From: Halothiobacillaceae bacterium | GTDB lineage: Bacteria > Pseudomonadota > Gammaproteobacteria > Halothiobacillales > Halothiobacillaceae | Assembly (NCBI GenBank): GCA_006212015.1 | Contig: SDAY01000010.1 | Location: 1-35,433 of the forward strand | Reading direction: 5' to 3' | DNA length: 35,433 bases | Part shown: positions 11,124-19,778 of the stretch, piece after piece | Layout of the letters: every line of letters begins with the position of its first letter | Numbering within the stretch: position 1 is the stretch's first letter | Notes under the pieces: generated by a model | Database searches by the model: none | What the model saw: the letters and a program-made list of their open reading frames with translations, nothing else | What the model was told of the DNA's origin: nothing | Translations under genes and position numbers: made by a program

Positions 11124-12287
11124 ATGTACAAGATCCTCACTCTGAACAACATCGCCGCCGTGGGTCTTGATCGCCTGCCGCGCGACACGTACGAAATCGC
11201 CTCCGAGATCCAGCATCCGGACGCCATCCTCGTGCGTTCCGCCAAGATGCACGGCATGGACGTGCCGGCCACCCTGAAGGCCATCGGCCGCGCCGGTGCC
11301 GGCGTCAACAACATCCCGGTCAAGGAAATGTCCGACAAGGGCATCGTGGTGTTCAACGCCCCGGGCGCCAACGCCAACGCGGTCAAGGAGCTGGTGCTCG
11401 CCGGCATGCTGATGGCGGCGCGCAACATCCCGCAGGCCTGGAAATTCGCCACCGGCCTGGAGGGCGATGATGCCTTCCTGCACAAGGCGGTCGAGGACGG
11501 CAAGAAGAATTTCGTCGGCTTCGAGCTGCCGGGCCGCACCCTGGGCGTGATCGGCCTCGGCGCCATCGGTGTGCGCGTGGCCAACGCCGCGCGCGCGCTG
11601 GGCATGAAGGTCATCGGCTTTGACCCTGGCATCACCGTCGAGCGCGCCTGGGAACTGTCCGCCGACGTGCAGCAGGCGAGCAGCATCGATGAACTGCTGG
11701 CCAGGGCCGACTTCGTGACCTTCCACGTTCCGCTGATCGACGCCACCCGCAACCTCGTCAATGCCGAGCGACTGAAGTTCATGAAGGACAAGGTCGTGGT
11801 GCTGAACTTCGCCCGCGAGGGCGTGGTGGACGAGGCCGCCATGGTCGAGGCGCTGAACTCCGGCAAGGCCCATGCCTATGTGTCCGACTTCCCGGTCAAC
11901 GCCACCAAGGACCACCCGCGCTGCATCACCCTGCCGCACCTGGGCGCGTCCACCGGCGAGGCCGAGGACAACTGCGCGATCATGGTGGCCGATCAGGTGC
12001 GCGACTTCCTCGAGAACGGCAACATCCTCAACTCCGTGAACTTCCCGGAAGTGAAGCTGCCGCGCAAGGGCAGCCATCGCCTGGCGATCGCCAACAAGAA
12101 TCTGCCGGACATGGTCGGCCAGATGTCGCACATCCTCGGCACGCACAAGGTCAACATCGTGCACATGGTCAACGATTCGCGCGGCGACCTGGCCTACACC
12201 CTGATCGATATCGAGGGTGACGTACCGGCTGCGGCCGCCGAGGCCATCCGCGCCATCGACGGCGTGTTGAACGTCCGCGTGATCTGA
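11124..12287 (+). CDS. serA: D-3-phosphoglycerate dehydrogenase with C-terminal ACT domain
   Basis: It oxidises 3-phosphoglycerate to 3-phosphohydroxypyruvate with NAD, the first step of serine synthesis and the reaction preceding SerC. The 387 residues hold a substrate domain with GRAGAGVNNIP, an NAD-binding Rossmann motif GLGAIG at 144-149, the catalytic Arg in NFAREGVVD and the catalytic His in LPHLGAST, then a single ACT domain (about 315-387) as in serine-feedback enzymes. The length fits the short ACT type and lacks the extra intervening domain of long SerA forms. AAGGGG lies upstream of the ATG. In the Pseudomonas order serC is followed directly by pheA, so this gene is an insertion relative to that arrangement. 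Specificity within the 2-hydroxyacid dehydrogenase family is supported by the serC linkage. Confidence 0.9.
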   Translation: MYKILTLNNIAAVGLDRLPRDTYEIASEIQHPDAILVRSAKMHGMDVPATLKAIGRAGAGVNNIPVKEMSDKGIVVFNAPGANANAVKELVLAGMLMAARNIPQAWKFATGLEGDDAFLHKAVEDGKKNFVGFELPGRTLGVIGLGAIGVRVANAARALGMKVIGFDPGITVERAWELSADVQQASSIDELLARADFVTFHVPLIDATRNLVNAERLKFMKDKVVVLNFAREGVVDEAAMVEALNSGKAHAYVSDFPVNATKDHPRCITLPHLGASTGEAEDNCAIMVADQVRDFLENGNILNSVNFPEVKLPRKGSHRLAIANKNLPDMVGQMSHILGTHKVNIVHMVNDSRGDLAYTLIDIEGDVPAAAAEAIRAIDGVLNVRVI

Positions 12288-12291
12288 TCCG

Positions 12292-13395
12292 ATGGGCGAG
12301 GGCGGTCAGCCGCTGATGCGGCTTGAGGAGATTCGAGATCGCATCGATCAGGTCGATCAGCGTCTGCTGGAGCTGATCTCCGAACGCGCGCGGCTTGCCC
12401 ATCATGTGGGCGAGACCAAGCGCGCGGAAGGAGGAGAGGTCCAGTTCTACCGCCCCGAGCGGGAGGCGCAGGTGCTGCGCCGCATCCAGGGCCTCAATGA
12501 AGGCCCCCTGGATGACGGCAGCGTCGCCTGGCTGTTCCGCGAAATCATGTCGGCCTGCCTAGCGCTTGAACAACCGACCCGCGTGGCCTATCTCGGCCCC
12601 GCGGGCACGTTCAGCCAGATGGCCGCCTTGCGCCAGTTCGGCCATGCCGCCGAGCTTGCGCCCTGTCATTCCATCCCCGAGGTGTTCCGCATGGTCGCCT
12701 CGGGGAACGCCGCCTATGGCGTGGCCCCGGTGGAGAATTCCACCGAGGGCGGCGTCGCGCAGACCCAGGAGGCCCTGCTCGCGCACGATCTCTCGATCTG
12801 CGGCGAGGTGGCCCTGCGCATTCATCACCAGCTGCTGTCCGCCGCCAAGACCATGAAGGATGTTGTTCGCGTGTACGGCCATGCCCAGTCGCTGGGCCAG
12901 TGCCGTCACTGGCTGGACGAGCACCTGCCCCATGCCGAGCGCGTGCCCGTGAGCAGCAACGGCGAGGGGGCAAGGCTGGCCGCCATTGAACCGGGTTCGG
13001 CGGCGATCGCGCCCGAGGTCGCCGCCGAGCTCTACCGGCTGACCATCCTCGCGCCGAACATCGAGGATGAATCCCACAACACGACGCGCTTCGTGGTGCT
13101 TGGCGCCGCCGATGCCGGCCAGAGCGGCGCAGACAAGACGTCCCTGGCGGTTTCAACGGCCAACCAGCCGGGCGCGCTGTTCCAGCTGCTCAAGCCGCTG
13201 GCCGAGCGGGGCATCGGCCTGACCCGCATCGAGTCGCGTCCGGCGCGCTCCCAGGCCTGGGAATACCTGTTCTATATCGACCTGGATGGTCATCGAGCCG
13301 ATCCCCTCGTGGCCGAGGCCCTGCACGAGCTTGAGGCCCATGCCGCGTGGCTGCGCGTATTCGGCTCCTACCCCAAGGCGGTACTGAAGGCATGA
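12292..13395 (+). CDS. pheA: bifunctional chorismate mutase / prephenate dehydratase (P-protein)
   Basis: It converts chorismate to prephenate and then to phenylpyruvate, the committed route to phenylalanine. The 367 residues carry an AroQ-type chorismate mutase helix bundle (about 9-90), a prephenate dehydratase domain starting VAYLGPAGTFS at 98 with ENSTEGGV and the catalytic TTRF at 264-267, and a C-terminal ACT domain with the ESRP phenylalanine-binding motif at 314-317. Feedback inhibition by phenylalanine is expected for this family. It starts four bases after the serA stop and overlaps hisC by four bases (ATGA). Confidence 0.96.
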   Translation: MGEGGQPLMRLEEIRDRIDQVDQRLLELISERARLAHHVGETKRAEGGEVQFYRPEREAQVLRRIQGLNEGPLDDGSVAWLFREIMSACLALEQPTRVAYLGPAGTFSQMAALRQFGHAAELAPCHSIPEVFRMVASGNAAYGVAPVENSTEGGVAQTQEALLAHDLSICGEVALRIHHQLLSAAKTMKDVVRVYGHAQSLGQCRHWLDEHLPHAERVPVSSNGEGARLAAIEPGSAAIAPEVAAELYRLTILAPNIEDESHNTTRFVVLGAADAGQSGADKTSLAVSTANQPGALFQLLKPLAERGIGLTRIESRPARSQAWEYLFYIDLDGHRADPLVAEALHELEAHAAWLRVFGSYPKAVLKA

Positions 13396-14528
13396 GCAAT
13401 CCCCCATGGCTTGAACGCGCCCTGCCTTGCGTACAGGGCCTGTCGCCCTATGTGCCGGGCAAGCCCATCGAGGAGCTGGAGCGGGAACTCGGCATCCAGG
13501 GCGCGATCAAGCTGGCCTCCAACGAGAACCCGCTCGGTCCCTCGCCCGCCGCGCTGGAGGCCATGCGCGCGCATGTCGGCAAGGTCCATCTCTACCCCGA
13601 CGGCAACGGCCATGCACTGAAGAGCGCCCTGGCCGCCGCGCTTGGCGTGGGCATCGATCAGATCACCCTGGGCAATGGTTCGAACGACGTGCTCGACCTC
13701 ATCGCCCGCGCCTATCTTGGCGAGGGTCGCGGCGCGGTGTTTTCCGAGCACGCCTTCGCGGTCTACCCGATCAGCACGCAGGCCGTGGGCGGCATCGCGC
13801 AGTGGGCCAGGGCCCTGCCCGCCGATCATCCGCACCAGCCCTACGGGCACGACCTGAGGGCCATGCGCGCCTCGGTGGACGCGCGCACCCGCGTGGTCTT
13901 CCTTGCCAACCCGAACAACCCGACCGGCACCTGGCTTGAGAAGGATGAACTTCATGCCTTCATCGCCGCCCTGCCCGAGCATGTCCTGGTGGTGGTGGAC
14001 GAGGCCTACATCGAGTTCGTCGACGAGGACTCGGATTTCCCGAACGCCATGGCCTGGCTGGACGAATTCCCCAACCTCGTCGTGACACGGACCTTTTCGA
14101 AGATCCACGGCCTTGCCGGCCTGCGGGTCGGTTATGCCGTGTCGCATCCGCGGGTGGCGGACATGCTCAACCGCGTGCGCCAGCCTTTCAACGCCAACCT
14201 GCTGGCCCTTGAGGCTGCCCGCGCCGCGCTGGGCGATCCCGGGCATGTTCGCCGCACCCGCGAGCTCAACCGCGCCGGTCTGCGGCAGGTCCGGACGGGC
14301 GTTGCGGCGCTCGGCCTGAAGGCCCTGCCCAGCCTGGGCAACTTCATCTGCGTGGACATGGGCCGTCCCGCGCGCCCGGTCTATGACGGCCTGTTGCGCC
14401 AGGGGGTGATCGTGCGCCCGGTGGCCAATTACGGCATGCCCCATCACCTGCGCGTGAGCATGGGCACGGAAGCGGAGAACGCCCGTTTCCTGGTCGCCCT
14501 CGATCATGTGCTGGATGGAGTGAAGTGA
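13392..14528 (+). CDS. hisC: histidinol-phosphate/aromatic aminotransferase
   Basis: It is a fold-type I PLP aminotransferase of the HisC family with 378 residues. It shows IKLASNENPLGPSP near the N-terminus, ANPNNPTG, VVVDEAYIEF, and the Schiff-base Lys237 in TFSKIHGLAGLRVGY. HisC-family enzymes act on histidinol phosphate, and several also transaminate phenylpyruvate or hydroxyphenylpyruvate. Its position between pheA and tyrA makes aromatic amino-acid synthesis its likely main role, and many genomes have a second hisC in the his operon. Both neighbours overlap it by four bases. Substrate choice is inferred from context. Confidence 0.9.
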   Translation: MSNPPWLERALPCVQGLSPYVPGKPIEELERELGIQGAIKLASNENPLGPSPAALEAMRAHVGKVHLYPDGNGHALKSALAAALGVGIDQITLGNGSNDVLDLIARAYLGEGRGAVFSEHAFAVYPISTQAVGGIAQWARALPADHPHQPYGHDLRAMRASVDARTRVVFLANPNNPTGTWLEKDELHAFIAALPEHVLVVVDEAYIEFVDEDSDFPNAMAWLDEFPNLVVTRTFSKIHGLAGLRVGYAVSHPRVADMLNRVRQPFNANLLALEAARAALGDPGHVRRTRELNRAGLRQVRTGVAALGLKALPSLGNFICVDMGRPARPVYDGLLRQGVIVRPVANYGMPHHLRVSMGTEAENARFLVALDHVLDGVK

Positions 14529-15391
14529 GCTTCTACTGCCCGCGCCTGTGCATCGTCGGCAGCGGCCTGATCGGCGGCTCGCTGGCGCTCGCGCTCAAGA
14601 AAGCCGGGCGCGTGGGTGAGGTCGTCGGTGCGGGGCGCAACGAGGCCACCCTCCAGCGCGCCCAGGAACTGGGCATCATCGATCGCCATGTCACGGACAT
14701 CGCCGAGGCCGCGCGGGGGGCGGACATCGTCGTCCTGTCGGTGCCGCTGCTGGCCATGCGTCAGGTTTTCGAGCAACTGGCGCCCGTGCTGCGTCCGGGC
14801 ATGGTGCTGACCGACGTCGGCAGCGCCAAGACGAGCGTGATCGAGGATGCCCGCGCCGTGCTGGGGCAGAAGAGCCGCCAGTTCGTGCCCGGGCACCCCA
14901 TCGCGGGCACCGAGAAGAGCGGTCCCGACGCCGCCTTCGCCGGGCTGTTCGAGGGGCGCAAGGTCATTCTCACCCCCTTGTCCGACAACGATGCGGGCGA
15001 TGTGGCGCGCATCAGGGCCATGTGGCGAATCGCGGGCGCGGAGGTCGAGGGCATGACCGCCCTGCATCATGACCATGTGCTGGCCGCCACCAGCCATCTG
15101 CCGCACCTGCTGGCCTTTGCCCTGGTCGAGAGCCTCGCGCGCATGGAAGAGCGGCACGAGGTGTTCCGCTACGCGGCGGGCGGTTTCCGCGATTTCACCC
15201 GCATCGCGGCCTCCGACCCGACCATGTGGCGCGACATCGCCCTCGCCAATGCCGCCGAGATCAAGGGCATGCTCAAGCGCTACCAGAAGGATCTCGATCA
15301 TCTGTACGCCTTGCTCGATCAGGGCGACGGCGAGGCCCTGCATGCCCTGTTCAATCGCGCCAGGCAGGCCCGCGAGGGCCTGAAGCTTTGA
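14525..15391 (+). CDS. tyrA: prephenate dehydrogenase
   Basis: It oxidatively decarboxylates prephenate to 4-hydroxyphenylpyruvate for tyrosine. The 288 residues show a Rossmann loop GSGLIG at 12-17, SVPLLAMRQVF, and GHPIAGTEKSG with the catalytic His124. It uses a GTG start at 14525 overlapping the hisC stop (GTGA). There is no fused chorismate mutase as in enteric TyrA, nor fusion to AroA as in Pseudomonas. It could be an arogenate or dual-specificity (cyclohexadienyl) dehydrogenase, which the sequence alone does not settle. A strong hairpin follows its stop codon. Confidence 0.93.
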   Translation: MSFYCPRLCIVGSGLIGGSLALALKKAGRVGEVVGAGRNEATLQRAQELGIIDRHVTDIAEAARGADIVVLSVPLLAMRQVFEQLAPVLRPGMVLTDVGSAKTSVIEDARAVLGQKSRQFVPGHPIAGTEKSGPDAAFAGLFEGRKVILTPLSDNDAGDVARIRAMWRIAGAEVEGMTALHHDHVLAATSHLPHLLAFALVESLARMEERHEVFRYAAGGFRDFTRIAASDPTMWRDIALANAAEIKGMLKRYQKDLDHLYALLDQGDGEALHALFNRARQAREGLKL

Positions 15392-15393
15392 CT

Positions 15394-15423
15394 GGGATGC
15401 GAGCCGGCCATGGCTCGCATCCC
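15394..15423 (+). other. perfect 12-bp inverted repeat between tyrA and aroA
   Basis: GGGATGCGAGCC (15394-15405) and GGCTCGCATCCC (15412-15423) are exact complements around a six-base loop. The hairpin begins two bases after the tyrA stop and ends 31 bases before the aroA start. No U-run follows, so it is not a standard intrinsic terminator; an mRNA-stability, processing or partial-polarity role is inference. Confidence 0.75.
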
Positions 15424-15454
15424 GCAAGAATTCCGCTTTGATAAGGTTTCGATC

Positions 15455-16807
15455 ATGACCTCGTCCCCCAACCTGCAATTCGTCGTCCAGCCGGGCGGCA
15501 AGCTCACAGGCCGCCTTCGTGTTCCGGGCGACAAGTCCATCTCCCACCGCTCCATCATGCTGGGCGCGCTGGCCGAGGGCGTGACCGAGGTGTCCGGCTT
15601 CCTCGAGGGCGAGGACAGCCTGAACACCCTGCGCTGCTTCCGTCGCATGGGCGTGCGGATCGAGGGGCCGGACGCGCTTGGCGCGGGTCGCGTGCGCATC
15701 CATGGCGTGGGCCTGCATGGGCTCAGGCAGCCGGACGGTCCGCTGTGGCTGGGCAATTCCGGCACCTCGATGCGCCTCATGTCCGGCATCATCGCGGGGC
15801 AGGACTTCGATGCGGTGATGGAGGGGGATGATTCGCTTTCCCGTCGACCGATGCGCCGGGTGACCGAGCCGCTGGCCCTGATGGGCGCGCGCATCGACAC
15901 CCACGAGGGCGGCCGTCCGCCGCTCAGGGTCCATGGCGGCAGCAAGCTCAAGGGCATCCACTACGTCATGCCGATGGCCAGCGCCCAGGTGAAGTCCTGC
16001 GTGCTGCTGGCCGGTCTGTATGCCGAGGGCGAGACCTGCGTCACCGAGCCCGCGCCGACCCGCGACCACACCGAGCGCATGCTGCGGGGCTTCGGCTACG
16101 AGGTCCGCCGCGTGGCGGGCGAGGGCGGCAGCAGCACCGTCTGCCTCACCGGCGGCGGCAGGCTGACCGCGACCGCGATCGACGTGCCCTCCGACATCTC
16201 CTCGGCGGCCTTCTTCCTCGTCGGCGCCAGTATCGCCGAGGGCTCCGACCTTGTGGTCGAGCATGTCGGCATGAACCCCACCCGCACCGGCGTGATCGAC
16301 ATCCTGCGCCTGATGGGCGCCGACATCGAGGTCATGAACGAGCGCGTGGTGGGCGGCGAACCGGTGGCCGACCTGCGCGTGCGCGGCGCGAAGCTCAAGG
16401 GCATCGAGATCCCCGAGTCGCTGGTGCCGCTGGCCATCGACGAATTTCCCGCGCTGTTCATTGCCGCCGCCTGCGCCGAGGGCCGGACCGTGTTGACCGG
16501 CGCCGAGGAGTTGCGGGTGAAGGAATCCGACCGCATCCAGGTCATGGCCGACGGCCTGGTCGCGCTGGGCGTGGATGCCCGGCCGACCCCGGATGGCATG
16601 GTCATCCGGGGCGGCGCCATCCACGGCGGCACGGTCCACAGCCATGGCGACCATCGCATCGCCATGTCCTTCGCCATGGCGGGCCTGCGCGCGACCGGCG
16701 CCATCCGGATCGAGGACTGCGAGAACGTCAACACCTCCTTCCCGGGCTTCGAGCAGCTTGCGCATGGCGCCGGCCTGTCCATCGTCTCGACGGGGGAGGC
16801 GAGCTGA
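15455..16807 (+). CDS. aroA: 3-phosphoshikimate 1-carboxyvinyltransferase (EPSP synthase)
   Basis: It condenses shikimate-3-phosphate with phosphoenolpyruvate in the shikimate pathway upstream of chorismate. The 450 residues show the catalytic loop PGDKSISHR (Lys27), GNSGTSMR at 100-107, the [10 protein letters not shown] segment, [15 protein letters not shown], and [11 protein letters not shown] plus KESDRI. The wording of these motifs is nearer to the class II/pseudomonad type than to enteric AroA. The Gly at 103 is retained, unlike the Ala found at the equivalent place in the tolerant CP4 enzyme, so glyphosate tolerance is not predicted from that residue. ATG 15455 was preferred to an upstream in-frame ATG at 15410 that falls inside the hairpin; AAGG precedes 15455. 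Its TGA overlaps the cmk ATG by one base. Confidence 0.94.
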   Translation: MTSSPNLQFVVQPGGKLTGRLRVPGDKSISHRSIMLGALAEGVTEVSGFLEGEDSLNTLRCFRRMGVRIEGPDALGAGRVRIHGVGLHGLRQPDGPLWLGNSGTSMRLMSGIIAGQDFDAVMEGDDSLSRRPMRRVTEPLALMGARIDTHEGGRPPLRVHGGSKLKGIHYVMPMASAQVKSCVLLAGLYAEGETCVTEPAPTRDHTERMLRGFGYEVRRVAGEGGSSTVCLTGGGRLTATAIDVPSDISSAAFFLVGASIAEGSDLVVEHVGMNPTRTGVIDILRLMGADIEVMNERVVGGEPVADLRVRGAKLKGIEIPESLVPLAIDEFPALFIAAACAEGRTVLTGAEELRVKESDRIQVMADGLVALGVDARPTPDGMVIRGGAIHGGTVHSHGDHRIAMSFAMAGLRATGAIRIEDCENVNTSFPGFEQLAHGAGLSIVSTGEAS

Positions 16808-17466
16808 TGGCGGTCCAGGTTCTCGCCATCGACGGCCCGAGCGGCTCCGGCAAGGGCACCATCGCCCGCCTTCTGGCCAAGCGACTCGGCTGGCACATGC
16901 TGGACTCGGGCGCGCTGTATCGCCTGACCGCGCTTGCCGCGCAGCGGCGCGGCATCGGGCTGGACGATGCCGACGCCGTGGCGAAGGCGGCCTTGGCGCT
17001 TGATGCGCGTTTCGAGGGTGAGGATGAGGCCCGCGTGCTGCTCGAAGGCGAGGACGTGACCCTGGCGATCCGCAGCGAGGCGGCCGGCGCGGCGGCCTCC
17101 ATCGTCGCCGCGCATCCGGCCGTGCGCGATGCCCTGCTGGAGCGTCAACGCCGCTTCGCGCAGCCGCCGGGGCTGGTCGCGGACGGACGCGACATGGGCA
17201 CGGTGGTGTTCCCCGATGCGCCGGTCAAGATCTACCTCGACGCGAGCGCCGAGGTGCGCGGCGAGAGGCGCTATAAGCAGTTGAAAGAAAAGGGACTTGA
17301 TGCTAATTTAGATCAGATTATCGAGGACATCCGTCAGCGTGATCAGCGGGACATGCAGCGCCCCGTGGCGCCGCTCAAGCCGGCTGATGACGCCTACGTG
17401 ATCGACTCAAGCGGTTTGACAGTGGAGCAAGTACTGGCCGAGTGCCTCGCCCGCATGGGCAAGTGA
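16807..17466 (+). CDS. cmk: cytidylate kinase
   Basis: It phosphorylates CMP and dCMP with ATP for pyrimidine nucleotide supply. The 219 residues show the P-loop GPSGSGKG at 10-17, LDSGALYRL, and [21 protein letters not shown], typical of Cmk. The ATG shares its last-base context with the aroA stop (TGATG), implying coupled translation. Codons around 17270-17330 (residues about 155-175) are conspicuously AT-rich compared with the rest of the gene, and a promoter-like sequence lies there. The gene closes the gyrA-to-cmk run and is followed by an intrinsic terminator before rpsA. Confidence 0.95.
   Translation: MAVQVLAIDGPSGSGKGTIARLLAKRLGWHMLDSGALYRLTALAAQRRGIGLDDADAVAKAALALDARFEGEDEARVLLEGEDVTLAIRSEAAGAAASIVAAHPAVRDALLERQRRFAQPPGLVADGRDMGTVVFPDAPVKIYLDASAEVRGERRYKQLKEKGLDANLDQIIEDIRQRDQRDMQRPVAPLKPADDAYVIDSSGLTVEQVLAECLARMGK
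17281..17309 (+). promoter_or_regulatory. candidate rpsA promoter inside cmk
   Basis: TTGAAA (17281-17286; five of six to TTGACA) and TAATTT (17304-17309; three of six to TATAAT) are separated by 17 bases, in a patch where the cmk codons switch to AT-rich synonyms such as AAT TTA GAT. Expression of rpsA from promoters inside the preceding cmk gene is known in E. coli. The assignment here is inference. Confidence 0.4.
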
Positions 17467-17490
17467 ACCCGACCCTACCCATCACACGGC

Positions 17491-17524
17491 CCCGCGCGCA
17501 GGCAAGCTCGCGGGTTTTTTGTTT
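17491..17524 (+). terminator. intrinsic terminator/attenuator between cmk and rpsA
   Basis: CCCGCG (17491-17496) pairs with CGCGGG (17509-17514) across a 12-base loop and is followed by TTTTTTGTTT. It would end the aro-cmk transcript. Any transcript begun at the candidate promoter inside cmk must also pass it, so it may act as an attenuator; only 58 bases lie between it and the rpsA start. Confidence 0.75.
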
Positions 17525-17527
17525 GAC

Positions 17528-17554
17528 CATGCCGATACGGACGCAACGGGCATG
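17528..17554 (+). promoter_or_regulatory. rpsA leader hairpin, no Shine-Dalgarno
   Basis: CATGCC (17528-17533) can pair with GGCATG (17549-17554). The following 28 bases up to the ATG contain no purine-rich Shine-Dalgarno sequence. In E. coli, S1 represses its own mRNA through a folded, SD-poor initiation region; a similar autogenous control site here is inferred from this layout. Confidence 0.45.
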
Positions 17555-17582
17555 CGAAACCCTAGACAACCCCTGACCCAAC

Positions 17583-19256
17583 ATGACTGAAAGTTTTGCC
17601 CAACTCTTCGAGGAAAGCCTCAAGACCACCCCCATGAAGCCGGGCGCCATCGTGCACGGCACCGTGGTGGAAGTTCGCCCTGATTTCGTCGTCGTCAACG
17701 CCGGTCTCAAGACCGAAGGCGTGATCCCCGCCGAGCAGTTCAAAGACGACAATGGCGAAATGACCGTCAAGGTCGGCGACATTGTTGAAGTGGCCCTGAA
17801 GTCCCTCGAAGATGGCTTTGGCGCAACCCAGATGTCTCGCGATGACGCCAAGCGCGCGCAGGCCTGGATCCTGCTGGACAAGGCCTTCGAGAACAACGAG
17901 ATCATCACCGGCCGCATTTCCGGCAAGGTCAAGGGTGGCTTCACCGTCGACATCGGCGAGATCCGCGCGTTCCTGCCGGGCTCCCTGGTCGACGTTCGCC
18001 CGATCCGCGACACCACCTTCCTGGAAGGCAAGGACATCGAGTTCAAGCTGATCAAGCTGGACCAGAAGCGCAACAACGTGGTCGTATCCCGTCGCGCGGT
18101 CGTCGAGCAGGAATACAGCGCCGAGCGCGAAGCCCTGCTGGATGGCCTGGAAGAAGGCCAGATGATCAAGGGCGTGGTCAAGAACCTCACCGACTACGGC
18201 GCCTTCATCGACCTCGGCGGCATCGACGGCCTGCTGCACATCACCGACATGGCATGGAAACGCGTCAAGCATCCGTCCGAGGTGGTCAACATCGGTGACG
18301 AGATCGAGGTGCGCGTGCTCAAGTTCGACCGCGAGCGCAACCGCGTCTCCCTCGGCCTCAAGCAGCTCGGTTCCGATCCCTGGTCCGATCTGGCCCGCCG
18401 CAATCCGATCGGCACCCGCCTGTTCGGCAAGGTCACCAACATCACCGATTACGGCTGCTTCGTCGAGATCGAGGACGGCATCGAGGGTCTGGTGCACGTG
18501 TCCGAAATGGATTGGACCAACAAGAACGTCAATCCGGGCAAGGTCGTGTCCGTGGGCGACGAGACCGAGGTCATGATCCTCGACATCGACGAGGAGCGTC
18601 GTCGCATCTCCCTGGGCATGAAGCAGTGCAAGGCCAACCCCTGGGACGAGTACGCAGCGACTCACCAGAAGGGCGAGCGCGTGGTCGGCCAGGTCAAGTC
18701 CATCACCGACTTCGGCGTGTTCGTGGGCCTGGAAGGCGGCATCGACGGCCTCATCCACCTGTCCGACATCTCCTGGAACGAGCAGGGCGAAGACGCCGTG
18801 CGTCGCTTCAAGAAGGGCGACGAGGTCGAGGCGGTCATCATCGCCATCGATTCGGAGCGCGAGCGCATCTCCCTGGGTCTCAAGCAGCTCGAGCATGATC
18901 CGTTCACCACCTTCGTGGCCGATCATCCGAAGGGCAGCATCGTGACGGGTACCGTTCTGGACGTTGACGCCAAGGGCGCCACCATCCAGCTGGTCGATGG
19001 CGTCGAAGGCTACCTGCGTGCTTCCGACATCTCCCGCGACCGCGTGGAAGATGCCCGCACCGTCCTCAAGGTCGGTGAGAAGGTCGAGGCCAAGTTCGTG
19101 GGCATCGATCGCAAGAGCCGCGCGATCTCCTTGTCCATCAAGGCCAAGGACAGCCAGGAAGAGGCCGAGGTCATGAGCGAGTACGGCCGTGCCGCTTCTG
19201 CCGCTGCCCCGACCCTGGGTGATCTGCTCAAGGAGCAACTGGGTCGCGGCGAGTAA
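17583..19256 (+). CDS. rpsA: 30S ribosomal protein S1
   Basis: It is an RNA-binding protein that brings mRNA to the 30S subunit and supports initiation on structured or leaderless-like messages. The 557 residues contain six S1 (OB-fold) repeats at about 21-87, 105-171, 192-260, 277-347, 364-434 and 451-520. The later repeats show the recurring pattern G-x-V-x-x-I-T-D-[FY]-G-x-F-V-x-[LI] and end with ISLGLKQ or similar. Repeats 1 and 2 are the more divergent ribosome-binding ones, as expected. The full-length six-repeat form is the gammaproteobacterial type. It lies between cmk and ihfB, the standard order. Confidence 0.97.
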   Translation: MTESFAQLFEESLKTTPMKPGAIVHGTVVEVRPDFVVVNAGLKTEGVIPAEQFKDDNGEMTVKVGDIVEVALKSLEDGFGATQMSRDDAKRAQAWILLDKAFENNEIITGRISGKVKGGFTVDIGEIRAFLPGSLVDVRPIRDTTFLEGKDIEFKLIKLDQKRNNVVVSRRAVVEQEYSAEREALLDGLEEGQMIKGVVKNLTDYGAFIDLGGIDGLLHITDMAWKRVKHPSEVVNIGDEIEVRVLKFDRERNRVSLGLKQLGSDPWSDLARRNPIGTRLFGKVTNITDYGCFVEIEDGIEGLVHVSEMDWTNKNVNPGKVVSVGDETEVMILDIDEERRRISLGMKQCKANPWDEYAATHQKGERVVGQVKSITDFGVFVGLEGGIDGLIHLSDISWNEQGEDAVRRFKKGDEVEAVIIAIDSERERISLGLKQLEHDPFTTFVADHPKGSIVTGTVLDVDAKGATIQLVDGVEGYLRASDISRDRVEDARTVLKVGEKVEAKFVGIDRKSRAISLSIKAKDSQEEAEVMSEYGRAASAAAPTLGDLLKEQLGRGE

Positions 19257-19273
19257 TCCTCGCCAAACCGACG

Positions 19274-19302
19274 GCGTGCATGGTTCCTGTGAGCATGCAC
19301 GC
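19274..19302 (+). other. 9-bp hairpin in the rpsA-ihfB gap
   Basis: GCGTGCATG (19274-19282) pairs with CATGCACGC (19294-19302) across an 11-base loop. No U-run follows (TACCTATCC), so it is unlikely to be a strong terminator and transcription probably continues into ihfB. A role in differential mRNA stability is inference. Confidence 0.6.
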
Positions 19303-19334
19303 TACCTATCCATGCACTCCATGACCCACGGTCC

Positions 19335-19637
19335 ATGACGAAGTCCGAGTTGATCGAACTCCTGGCCCGACGACAGGAGCACCTGCCCCCTCGCGATGTC
19401 GAGATGGCGGTCAAATGTATCCTGGAACAGATGGGCTCGGCGCTTTCCACGGGGGAGCGCATTGAGGTGCGTGGCTTTGGCAGTTTCACCTTGCATTTCC
19501 GTCAGGCGCGCCAAGGGCGCAATCCAAAGACGGGCGAGCAGGTGGTGCTGGACGGAAAATACGTACCGCACTTCAAACCCGGCAAGGACCTGCGCTTGCA
19601 GGTCAATGGCGAAGCCAGCGATGGCGGCGCCGATTGA
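19335..19637 (+). CDS. ihfB: integration host factor subunit beta
   Basis: It is a nucleoid-associated, sequence-preferring DNA-bending protein that pairs with IHF alpha. The 100 residues contain the HU/IHF fold with [23 protein letters not shown] at about 46-68; Pro64 in the arm tip GRNPKTGE (61-68) is the intercalating residue. The start MTKSELIE matches IhfB, and the rpsA-ihfB order is the standard one. The initiation region has little Shine-Dalgarno character. HU is less likely given the IhfB-type N-terminus and the context. Confidence 0.95.
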   Translation: MTKSELIELLARRQEHLPPRDVEMAVKCILEQMGSALSTGERIEVRGFGSFTLHFRQARQGRNPKTGEQVVLDGKYVPHFKPGKDLRLQVNGEASDGGAD

Positions 19638-19666
19638 GTCCATAGGCTCAAGCCAGGATAAACATC

Positions 19667-19698
19667 AAAGGCCCCCTTCATGGGGGCTTTTTCTTTTC
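19667..19698 (+). terminator. intrinsic terminator after ihfB
   Basis: GCCCCC (19671-19676) pairs with GGGGGC (19682-19687) around TTCAT, flanked by an A-run upstream and TTTTTCTTTT downstream. It is a clear terminator, possibly bidirectional. Confidence 0.9.
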
Positions 19699-19778
19699 AT
19701 GGGTGCGTAGATGGGCGAGTGCGTTGTCGGTTCTGCTAGACTGCCAGCATTCCTGGTTCCCTTACTGAGGAGAGACTC

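Noticed and set aside
15410-15457. Upstream in-frame ATG for aroA at 15410
   Set aside because: It lies inside the 12-bp hairpin, lacks a ribosome site, and adds residues not found in the family; ATG 15455 fits better.
14504-16765. Very long open frame on the minus strand (753 codons) opposite tyrA, aroA and cmk
   Set aside because: It is a shadow of GC-rich coding sequence: the opposite strand has strong matches to known enzymes, and the frame gives low-complexity Ala/Gly/His/Arg-rich protein with no domain.
17497-17514. REP-like core GCAAGCTCGC inside the cmk-rpsA terminator, shared with the REP at the window end
   Set aside because: A ten-base match is too short to prove common origin, and the hairpin is fully explained as a terminator.
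17562-19238. 558-codon minus-strand open frame opposite rpsA
   Set aside because: Repetitive composition mirrors the six S1 repeats; rpsA on the other strand is certain.
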